Assembly: GCA_034696485.1 (NCBI GenBank)
Contig: JAQIWT010001360.1
Location: 1-11,102, forward strand
Source of the DNA: Isohypsibius dastychi
Lineage: Eukaryota > Tardigrada > Eutardigrada > Parachela > Isohypsibiidae
Direction: 5' to 3'
DNA length: 11,102 nt
Shown: positions 1 through 8,730 of the stretch, piece by piece
Numbering within the stretch: the stretch's first letter is position 1
Layout: each line of letters starts with the position of its first letter
Notes under the pieces: generated by a model
Databases searched by the model: none
What the model saw: only the letters and a program-made list of their open reading frames with translations
Told to the model about the DNA's origin: nothing
Program-made: the position numbers and the translations under genes

Positions 1-905
1 ATAATTAAGCGCGATCAACAGCATAATATCGGCGCATATCAGACTACCTATCAGCGTAATCCATTCGACACTAATGCGCCAGAGGACGTCGAAAAGTATC
101 TGCTGGAAGTCGAGAGGAAAAAGAAGCAGGGAGCCGATGTTGGAACTCCGGGTGGGGAATACCATTACGAAGTGCGAATGGGGAGCGAGGAACCACAAAA
201 GACACCTGCGTCTTCGCGACAGTCGAAAACACCTCCGCCGACACCATCGACTCAAGAGGGTAATACAACTGATGTTTATGTTTATTTGATGAGTTTGTAA
301 CGGGATTTATTTCTTGATGAATGCAGGAAGCTCGTTCAGTCGATCTAAATCGGAACGATTTGGAAAAGGTGAGTTTTTTTGGTTCTGTTCTTTTCTTTCA
401 GTTGACTGAGTTGTTTTGTCCTCCTTATTTATTAATTGCATGCATGGTTTCACCCTTTTTTGGGATTAATTAGATCGTGCCGGCACATTTCCGATGCGCA
501 TCAAGCCGACTAATTCCCGCGTTGGTATGTTTCCGTTCTTCTTATCTGGTTGTTGTGTTGTAACTGTCTAGAAAAAACTGCGGTTTCCTCATATCCTTGT
601 TTTTTTAGGAGATGCAAATACCGAGGAGGAAACGGGAAGTGAGCCTAATTCGCCGGTTTTTGAGAAAGGGGTGAGTAATTTAAAACCGGAGAGAATTTTT
701 TCACAGTGGAATTTAGAATGTTACTTCATGAGACCGGAAGTTTTCTCTAATTTCGAGTTTTTTAATTTAGTTACGCAAATCGGATACACTGGATTCCGGG
801 GATTTGAGCGACAAGAAAAAGAAGAAGAAAGGCTTCCGAATCCCTTCGTTTTCGCTTGGACGAAAGAAGTCTAAGGATGGGGCATCCGGTGACTCTGAAT
901 TATAA
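1..905 (+). CDS. Adducin (hts/ADD family), C-terminal part, 5' truncated by window edge
   Basis: Coding segments are 1-259, 327-368, 474-524, 609-670 and 771-905 (TAA at 903-905), giving 182 codons of tail. Junction phases are 1,1,1,0, and every intron has GT at its start and AG at its end. Adducins cap actin barbed ends and recruit spectrin to the membrane skeleton. Two blocks identify the family. One is a neck/tail block with NPF followed by EKYLLEVERKKK, comparable to NPF..EVERKQK in vertebrate adducins. The other is a MARCKS-homology tail near the stop: six lysines, then GFRIPSFSLGRKKSKDG, corresponding to KKKFRTPSFLKKSKKK in vertebrates. The serine in PSF is the expected protein kinase C site, and calmodulin binds this region in known adducins. 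Between the blocks lies a low-complexity S/T/P/E-rich linker, including SRSKSERFG. The aldolase-like head domain lies left of the window. Base 1 may be inside an exon or close to an acceptor; this cannot be decided. Confidence 0.9.
771..905 (+). other. Adducin final coding exon carrying the MARCKS-homology tail
   Basis: The acceptor is tttaatttag, ending at 770, and the exon is entered in phase 0. The exon encodes LRKSDTLDSGDLSD, then the lysine run and PSF core, ending GASGDSEL before TAA. The whole calmodulin/PKC-regulated module therefore sits on one exon, so splicing at 670/771 decides whether the protein carries it. Alternative inclusion of this module is known for adducins in other animals; here it is only inferred. 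Confidence 0.85.
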
Positions 906-1706
906 ATTTCCTAATGATGTCGGACATGAAATAGTCTGGAAGGGTTCCTTTTGATTGTTGGTAACTGACAGAAATGCGAGTCGCTTTTTTGTAAAGAGAA
1001 ATTGGTTTGTTTTTTTGTTCGTTGTTTGGTTGGTGGATTCTGATTTTTCCTTCAGTGCCAAAATTCAGGATGGATAAATAATAATGTCTCTTTGAGCTGA
1101 TTGGGTATGATTCGTATATCTTTACGGCTGTTGATCCTCTTAGCTCGCGGCGAAGCCGGTTAGGTTCGGTTGATTGAATCATGCATTTTTAGTGTTATTT
1201 GAGATTGGTCACGTATCAGGCTGATGTGTGTTCGATTGCGTGAAAGAGTTTCTACATTGGGCCAGCGGAGAAAAAGCGATGAAGCTTTGCTACATGCGAT
1301 CAAGTTTAATCGACGGGAGTTTGCGCGGCGCAGGGAAGAAGAAAAGTGCCGAGTTGGCTAATTGTGAAAAAGAGGGAGAGGAATGTGGATTCTCTGATGG
1401 AGTTTGGATCAATAGAGGAAAAGTTGCGTTGGATGGAAGGGGCTAGTGTACTTTTATTTTTTATGTGGTTCGAGTGTTAAGCACATTGTGGCGCAACATC
1501 AATAATCGCCCCGATCCGTTCGATTTCCTTGTGAACAAGTAAATGGTGGAATGGGAATGGAAGCCCAATTCCTTATTGCCTCTCGCGCACCACTTTAATC
1601 TTCCACTCTGCTCGCACTGACAACATCAGCACCGAGCGGCAACTTTGTTTCCGTGATCATTTGCTCACTTTATCGGCAGTGTTGATTAGAGTAAATTGCC
1701 AGAGAA
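906..1706. other. Adducin 3' UTR and upstream region of the phosphodiesterase gene
   Basis: This 801-base stretch holds no convincing gene. No exact AATAAA was found on the + strand; the nearest variant is the GATAAA/ATAAAT stretch around 1073-1080. Open frames occur at 1228-1446 (+) and 871-1182 (-). Neither has family resemblance or a splice context, and both look like chance. The last 100 bases before the ATG at 1707 should contain the phosphodiesterase promoter or 5' UTR. No clear TATA box is visible. Confidence 0.6.
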
Positions 1707-4700
1707 ATGTCGCGAGGGCCATTAGTAAATCAGAACGATTTGGTGCGAAATTTCCTCAAGTCCCATCCAGATGTCTCCGAAACACTCATCAAGGAGTACC
1801 TCCTGGAACATCCCGCCTCTGCGAACAAGTTGATGCGAATTTTCCGCGGAAGCAAGCGACGGCGATTGAAGACCAAAACTGTCGAACTCAAATCGGAAGC
1901 CAGTTTGGTCAATGGGAATCATCAGCAGGAAGATTCCATGTCGAGCAGCAACAACAACGACGCCAACGCTGCCAGTGAAGAAGGCAAGACGAGTGAGACG
2001 ATTAATCAGAGCCGGGCAGTCCCAGTAGAATCGGATGGTGAGGATGGAGAAGATTCGCAGCTGGATGAGGACGAGTTGTATGAGTATGAGGAGACATCAA
2101 CTTTGGCCAATATTCGCAGTGTAGCGCAAGTGTTGGAGCGACGTAAACAATTCAGCTATCAACACGATAATTCAGTCCTGGCGCTCAGTAAGAGCAACAC
2201 GAAAAACCTGGACGCTGCATTAGCGCAACACCGCAATTATCTTCAGGAGCTGGCGGCGCTGGACGAAAATGGTGAGTTAGAGAAAGGACTGCTTTTGTGT
2301 AATGAGAAATACGAGAATAGACAATCCGCTTGTTGCTTGCTGCAGAACTCTTCATGGAGCTCATCAGGGATGTCGGTAAGTCACTTTGCTTGATTAATTG
2401 ATGGAATTCTGTATTTAACTGATTGGTTGTCTCGATTGAATGAATGATTCACACTTACCTTGATTTCTTGACATATTTTCGTTTGGAATTTAGAAATAGA
2501 TTTGAAAAAGCGGTTTAAGAAATGTGGTTTTTTCTACTGCGTAATTTGAGGATTTATTTCCACTTTGTCTGTCACTATAGAGTTTTTTCCATTAAGTTAG
2601 AGCGCTATAAATCGAGGGGAATTTTTATGCACCCCGATAAAGTCGCGTGGAAGAAAAGTTTTATGGGCGATTGGAAAAACGTAATTGCCTGCTGCTATCC
2701 TGTTTGAGTGAAGGAGAGTGTTGTTTTTAATTTTCGGGTGGAAACGGGCCGCGCGCGCGTCTGAAAAAAAAGAAAGAAAAGAAGGTGATCGATAATATGA
2801 GATAGAATTTAGATTAAATGAGAAATAATGATGACGCAGGTGGCTGTTGTATAACCCAATGAAAATGCACTTGAGGTAAAAGCCTTTTAATAACCCCGCG
2901 GTATATTTGGGGAAGAGTTGCGGTATTTTTGGACGGCGTGTTTTATTAATCGTTAAAGTTGGGAAACTTTTTTAAAGCGTCGCTCAGGACAAAGAAATGT
3001 CTGTGTGGAAATCGATAAGAGTGATTATAGGGGATGAAGAGATAATCCAGGGGCTGAACTTTCCCAGACTTGAAAAAAGGGTAACGAAGCCCGTCACTTG
3101 CTCCACCGGAAACGAATTGACGAAAGGAAGCCCGTCGTGAATTTAAAGTTTAAGCGATGTAAATAAGCTTTCCTAGATCCGGCTCAGTTGTGTACTGTAC
3201 GTCTCTTTTTTAATCCCGCAACAAATCGCGCTTTAAAAGTGTCTTGAAAAAAACGTCAGCTTGAATCAAATACAAAAATCGTCTTGCTTGTTCGTAACTT
3301 GAGAAAGCCCCCCGGTAAACGTTTTCTGAATAATTATGACAGGCAATCAGAGTTGACCTTTATCGTTTGATTCGTTTGTTAAGTGGCCGAATCGAAAACC
3401 GCTGACTCGGTTGTTTTTTCGCTCCCTTGGGATATCCTTCGCTCACGTTTCAAATGATGCAATGTTTTGAGATGTGATGTTGAGCGCCTCGGGAGGATCT
3501 GATGAGGGGGTGAACACTCAGAGTTGATCAAACAAACATCGATTATTTTCTAACAATCCATCCAGAAAATACTGGTTGAGGTGAATTCCCAATTGCTCAG
3601 TCAGGTATTACGAATAAATTGACGTCCGTAGAAATGGGATATTCTCCCAGTTGTGCCTATCGATTGATTTTGCATATTATAGGATTATGAAATGTCTGAG
3701 TAATCCGCAGTAATATTGTTTATTTGAATTGTTTCAAAACAGCTTCAGATGAAGAAATAAAAAAACAAATCAAAAAAAAATTAAATGGATATTTTTAATA
3801 TTTTATAATCACTAAATGGTTTAAGTTGGAGTCTTTCCAATATTAATATTGTGGCGGTTATTACAAAATATGAAGATTTCTGTGAGTTATTTTGAATAAT
3901 GCCAAATACACTGCTGTAGTTTTCATTACAGCAAACGAGCTGGACATGGAGATCCTGTGCTTCAAAGTGATGACGAACGTGGTGACTTTGGTGGGTGCGG
4001 ATCGCGGGAGCTTGTTTCTAACCAGAAAAGAAGGCGGACAGAAGCTGCTTGTCAGTAAATTATTCGGTTGGTTTGCAGATCCAATTAAAAATCATTCCCA
4101 TTCAATAAGAAATAAAGGTCGATATTTCCGCAGATGTGACTGCCGAATCAACAGCCGCGGAAATTTTGAAATCCAAGGAAATGGAAGTGATCGTTCCCTT
4201 CGGTCGCGGCATTGCCGGTTCAGTGGCTGAAACTAAGCAGTCTATCAATATCAAAGACGCATATTCGGTAAGCTATTATTTGACGCGGAGTAAGTGCTGG
4301 GCAAATCAATTGGAGACTTTCTTCCGTCCCTGTTGTACATTCCGCTTTGAAAGTTCGATTAGGTTTCCATCTCTCTTTGCTTTTGGCGTGTAAATACTAA
4401 AGTGGATTACTTGCCCCGACTAACGCCCCTCAACCAAAATGATCCTCTCAAAAAAGCAATCGAAGAGCGGGAATTTGCAAAAAACGGGAATTTTCTCTCG
4501 GGATTAAAATGCGGGTTCGGTCAACTAAATGGGAAATCAATCGATTGTTGAATTTAATGCGTTTTAAGTAGCTGGTATTATGCGCATCCGTTGAAGTTCG
4601 TCTTTTTTCTCTTCCAAGGATGCGCGATTTAATCAGGATGTGGATAAACAAACCGGATATAAGACGTCTTCGCTCTTGGCCTTGCCGATTCTCAATCGCG

Positions 4701-7700
4701 ACGGAGAAGTGGTTGGAGTGGCTGAAATTATGAACAAAAAAGGAGGCACCCATTTCAACTCGCGAGACGAGATGATTTTTGCCCGCTACTTGACTTTTTG
4801 TGGGATCGGAATACAAAATGCTCAGCTGTTTGAAATGTCCGTTCAAGAACACATTCGCAATCAGGTACATACTCGAGTGACAGTTTAACACACTTGCCGA
4901 CCATTACTCCTTTATTTATTCCAAAACTAAACAGCAATTTCGAATAACAAGTTTTTTTCCAGATTCTGTTAAAATTAGCGCGTGGAATATTTGAAGAACA
5001 ACAAAGTTTGGAGAAGGTTGTCCATAAAATTCTGCTGGAATCGCGGTCTCTGTTCAAGTGCGAACATATCTGCGTTTTTATCGTTGAATTGCCGCTTGAT
5101 TATGAGGTTCGTCAACTACCTTTTATAATCGAAAATTCAGTAACACAAAATCAAATCAGGAAACAAGACCGGACGCCGAAAAAATTGTAAAGCACGTTCC
5201 AACTACTCCCGCCAAAATTAACTTGGCCAGCGGATTCCACATCGAAGTAAAAAAAGACGAAGGTGTCCGCAATATGACGCGGGAAGAATTGGATAAAGGA
5301 CTTCTGGCGACTGTAGCTCGCGAAGTAATTTTCGAGAATAAGGTAATCTTTTACTGGATGAAATTTGCCCTTGTTTTCAAATTAAAAATGGATTTTATTT
5401 TTCAGATTCGGAATATCGTTAATGCTGAAGAAGAGGGTAGATTGGCGGATGACTCTTTTACCAAAGACATGAATATCCGAAATTTGATGTGCATTCCGGT
5501 TCACGATGCGAAAAACGAGATAATCGGTGCATGTCTCATGCTCAACAAGCATCTGCGCAATTTCACCGAACTCGATCTCGATCGAATACAGGTACACATC
5601 GTCCAAATCCATATAGATAATGAAGCCGGGTTTGCGATCACACACTTGTTCAAACAATCCCGTCTGAATCGATGAATAGAAATTTCCGTTTTATTTTCAG
5701 TCCTTCGCCGTTTTCTGTGGATTGGGGTGGGTTGGAGAAAGTGGAAATATCCGCTGCCAATAATACGAATCAATATCCTCATGTGATTTGATTTATTTAG
5801 AATTTACAACGCAGCCGCCTACGAACGAAAGGTCAAACTCATGGCCAAGCAGACTGTGGCGCTCGAGGTGCTCTCCTACCATGCAACCGCACCGGAAGAA
5901 GAAGTCCAACAAATAATGGTAATTTCTTTTATGATTAAATAATTCTTTTCAACCTTTTGAAAATTCGGGCAACTTGACCTTTATTTAGTTTTTTAATATT
6001 GCATTTTTCTCTGATTTTTTCTTCTTGTATCACAATTTTTTTGCTCAGATTTTTTGTTTTGTTCTAGGCACGTGCAATTCCCGAGGCAGAGGAAGTGAAA
6101 TTGAACACTTGGGATTTCGATGATCTTCCGTTGTCGGATATGGAGACGATTCAATGCACGCTGAGAATATTCGTGAATACCGGCATTTCTGAGTCTTTCA
6201 AGATACCTTTTGATGTGAGTAATCATTCTCAGATTACTGGCATCTTTTGACCCGACAAATTGAATTTTAGGTATTATGCCGGTGGGCTCTCAGCGTCAAA
6301 AAGAATTACCGGCCTGTCCTTTACCATAATTGGTTTGTGCGGAATTACTAATTAATTTAATTAAGGAAGACCATCTATTCCTGTATCCTTATTACGTTGC
6401 TCTCCCGCAGGCGCCATGCCTTTAACGTGGTACAAACGATGTACTGCATCATTACGGTAAATATTTTTTTCATACTCATTGATTTTTGATAAATTTGAAA
6501 TTTTCATCCATTTACAGATCGGGGGACTTCGCCCTTATTTTACGGACCTCGATATATTGGCACTTTTAACAGCCTGCATTTCTCACGATCTTGGTATGTG
6601 ACTGAAGGCGATTTTTTTCTGGAAAACAATCTGTTTTTCCCAGATCATCGAGGAACAAACAATGCCTTCCAAACCAAAAGCAATACTGCTTTGGCCCAAC
6701 TTTACGGAACGTCCGTCCTTGAGAAGCACCACTTTAACCACTGCGTCATGATTCTTCAGAGCCCCGGCAATAATATTTTCGGTGCACTGAGTGCCGAAGA
6801 ATATAGACAGGCCATTAAAATGGTTGAGCACAACATTATTTCCACAGATTTAGCGCTTTATTTCAAGTACGAATTTTCGTCTTTTTTTCCGCCGCAGATT
6901 CGAAAGTTTTTTTTTTCTTACACAGGAAGCGTGATTCCTTCAAACAGTTGGTCTCGTTTCCGGATACCGACTGGTCGCAGGGCCCCGCCAAAGAACTCCT
7001 CAGCGGAATGCTGATGACAGCCTGTGATTTGGGCGCGATTTGCAAACCGTGGGACATTCAGCAACTGGTGGCTGATCTCGTCGCACAAGAGTTCTTCGAG
7101 CAGGGAGATCTGGAACAACAGAAATTCGGCGCTCCAACGGTAAGTTGGGGTGAATTTTTGTCTTACGTCAGCTAAATTTCACAAATGTTGTTCCTGACCA
7201 AGATGTCTAAAAAATGTAATTATAAAACAAAGAATAAACATGAAGCTAGTACTGAAGTCAGAATTGCATGGGAATAAAAACAGACAGCTTACATTTACAG
7301 TACAGATATTATCTGTATATTATATGAGATTTTCACAAGAAATCATATTGTTTATAGAGATCGTTTTTTAAAACAAACCTGAATTTTTTCTCGAAGGAAA
7401 AAATGCACTGGATATGGAAAATTCTTCTGAAGAAAGAAACGCGCAGACACAAAACAAAAATAGCTTTCATTTACATGAGATCCGTTTCGGTTAATGCCTG
7501 TGATGTTCGATATTTTTATGACAGACCTGTTCTGTGGAATATTGGATCAATGAATTCCACAGAATCTGGCTTCTGCACCGACAGACGGCCTTTCGTCCCA
7601 GATGGCGACTCAAAATAGAATATATCGATAAATTTGTATTCTTTAAAAACTGCCTCATTATGTCCTGCTTGTACATCGTATTCACCTGAAAAAGAATATA

Positions 7701-8456
7701 CGAACATCGATGAACTTTGATCGAGATCTATCCCTTTGTTCATTTCTTTCCGACTTTCATAAGGCCTCTCCTTGTAGGCACCCATGTTTGACCGGAACAA
7801 ATATCCCGAACTCCCAAAGATGCAAGTTGGATTCATCGATTTTATCTGCACACCACTTTATAAGGTACGCATTTTGGGCTTGTTTTTATAAAAGGGAAAA
7901 GGCCGCAAATTCGCTCGCTGCTTTTGTTTCACTTGAACTTCCGGTGTGCCGCTTGCATTTCTAAGCTCACTCACTCTCTCTTTCCTCACTCACCACTTCA
8001 CTTATTATTTTTGAGCACCCCTTTGTTCAGGCACTGGTTGAGACGTTTCCCGGCCTGAAGCCATTATATCAAGGCAGCACGAGCAATCGGGATAAATGGC
8101 AGCTGTTGGCCGATGGCAACGGCCAACATTTGCTTTCCGAAGAACTCTCCAAGAAACTAAAAGATCACGCCGAAAAGCGCGAAGCGAATGGTACACCTTT
8201 CATTTCTTGCACCTTTCTTTTTCTAAATAATTCGAACTCCCGGAATATTTGTTTGTTTACCTTATTTTTTCTTGTGTTTGTAATTGTTTCCGGTCTGTTT
8301 CACTTACATTTAAATTTGTTTCTTGGACAGGCGTTCAGTGATTTTGCACCCGGTCTCAAGCCGTTGTTCGACGGATGCGCCACGAACCGCGAAATGTGGA
8401 ACAAGATGCCTTTATGGGAAAAAGGATTGCCGCCAACTTCGAATGGATCAGGCTGA
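1707..8456 (+). CDS. Dual-GAF 3',5'-cyclic nucleotide phosphodiesterase, PDE5/6/11 clan (PDE6/PDE5-like catalytic motifs)
   Basis: Shared coding exons: 1707-2271, 2346-2375, 3932-4066, 4134-4267, 4619-4864, 4963-5106, 5160-5342, 5406-5591, 5701-5726, 5801-5918, 6068-6214, 6271-6332, 6411-6456, 6518-6593, 6644-6866, 6926-7139 and 7778-7864 (874 codons). Alternative 3' exons 8031-8190 or 8331-8456 follow, giving about 930 or 915 residues. It should hydrolyse cyclic nucleotide, probably cGMP. Residues about 1-195 are a charged acidic N-terminus. GAF-A (about 200-355) ends in a clean NKFDE signature (NK, then F, then DE at 338-339). GAF-B (about 385-550) is divergent. The catalytic domain starts near 600: YHNWRHAFNV with the proton-donor His661; HDLDHRGTNN with metal ligands His697 and Asp698; TACDLGA with Asp808; and MQVGFIDF with substrate Gln861 and clamp Phe864. 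QVGFID matches PDE5/PDE6 rather than PDE11 (QLEWID). Every junction keeps the frame. Whether it is PDE6, PDE5 or PDE11 by descent needs a tree. Confidence 0.93.
2376..3931 (+). other. Large second intron of the phosphodiesterase gene (1556 bases)
   Basis: The intron lies between GGTAAG at 2375 and the acceptor tttcattacag ending at 3931, phase 1 on both sides. It is by far the longest intron in the window. No coding exon was recognised in it. It contains an alternating CG run (gcgcgcgcg, about 2751-2759) followed directly by a purine-rich tract to about 2785, and a strongly A/T-rich segment at about 3720-3900. The intron could carry enhancers or an alternative promoter, but no specific element is supported. 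Confidence 0.7.
5701..5726 (+). other. 26-nucleotide micro-exon in the GAF-B region of the phosphodiesterase
   Basis: The acceptor ttttattttcag ends at 5700, and the exon is followed by GTGGGT at 5727. It encodes SFAVFCGLG and leaves in phase 2. The next exon, at 5801, supplies the missing base and continues [12 protein letters not shown]. The joined protein aligns without a gap to the FCGLGI...AKQSVAL stretch of known PDE11/PDE5 proteins, which fixes both boundaries. Reading past 5726 instead would give a W-V-G-E tail with no family resemblance. Confidence 0.85.
7140..7777 (+). other. 638-base intron of the phosphodiesterase between catalytic exons
   Basis: The intron starts GTAAGT at 7140 and ends ccttgtag at 7777. 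It joins the exon ending FGAPT to the one starting APMFDRNK, both in phase 0. It holds a 17-base hairpin-forming palindrome at 7301-7317. On the opposite strand it holds an open frame flanked by splice-like signals, described in the findings. Nothing on the + strand looks like an extra exon. Confidence 0.7.
7301..7317. repeat. Inverted repeat, 7-base arms and 3-base loop
   Basis: The arms tacagat (7301-7307) and atctgta (7311-7317) flank att. They lie within the 638-base phosphodiesterase intron. No function can be assigned. Confidence 0.5.
8031..8190 (+). other. Candidate alternative C-terminal exon A of the phosphodiesterase
   Basis: The acceptor cctttgttcag ends at 8030, and the exon is entered in phase 0 after PLYK. 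It encodes [16 protein letters not shown] followed by TSNRDKW, then a charged helix-like tail ([19 protein letters not shown]). This matches the last catalytic helix and the charged tail of PDE6 subunits. The donor is AATG|GTACAC at 8191, phase 1. Joined to 8331, the frame reads G-V-Q-stop (TGA at 8339-8341). It is homologous to exon B 300 bases downstream. Confidence 0.75.
8331..8456 (+). other. Candidate alternative C-terminal exon B of the phosphodiesterase
   Basis: The acceptor tttcttggacag ends at 8330. Entered in phase 0 directly from 7864, it encodes [15 protein letters not shown], then CATNREMW, and a short tail ending TSNGSG before TGA at 8454-8456. The core is close to the LLDGC..NR..W stretch of PDE5, so it is as credible a catalytic C-terminus as exon A. 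If entered from exon A's donor instead, it is read in another frame and stops after three residues. Confidence 0.78.
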
Positions 8457-8615
8457 ATCTCATTTTCTTCTAACGTGATCTCCATCGATGAAGATTTCTT
8501 CGATTTCCAAATTGTTGTTGAAGTTTTTATTTTCGACGAACTTCCAATCAATTCGTTTAATGCTAGTAATTTTCAGTCGGCTTCCTTTCGGTCAGCGATA
8601 TATCTTTGGCTTGTC

Positions 8616-8621
8616 TTTATT
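8616..8621 (-). terminator. Possible poly(A) signal of profilin
   Basis: AATAAA on the - strand, about 477 bases beyond the profilin stop. No nearer exact - strand AATAAA was seen between here and 9098. If used, the profilin 3' UTR would overlap that of the phosphodiesterase. Confidence 0.35.
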
Positions 8622-8724
8622 TCAAACAATTTTCGGTGCTGGATAATTCCTGATTTGCCTTGACAGCTGGAAAACAGTTTCATGTTCTGTATTATTTACC
8701 CGAGCACTCGACAAACTGTTATCT

Positions 8725-8730
8725 AATAAA
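8725..8730 (+). terminator. Poly(A) signal AATAAA of the phosphodiesterase transcript
   Basis: An exact AATAAA lies 269 bases after the exon B stop. It is the first exact AATAAA on this strand after the coding region, and a GT/T-rich stretch follows at about 8736-8761. Another AATAAA at about 8949 could serve as an alternative site. Confidence 0.6.

Noticed and set aside
871-1182. Open frame of 103 codons on the - strand
   Set aside because: Runs antisense to the adducin terminal exon and its 3' UTR; basic, low-information peptide without recognisable domain.
1228-1446. Open frame of 72 codons on the + strand between adducin and the phosphodiesterase
   Set aside because: No family resemblance, no splice or promoter context; lies in the adducin 3' UTR/intergenic region and is short enough to be chance.
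2751-2785. CG run plus purine tract as a CpG island or Z-DNA promoter
   Set aside because: The CG run is about nine bases; too short to support a regulatory claim without expression or chromatin data.
4448-4891. Open frame of 147 codons on the - strand
   Set aside because: Largely antisense to the GAF-A exon 4619-4864, whose + strand reading is a clear family match; a shadow frame.
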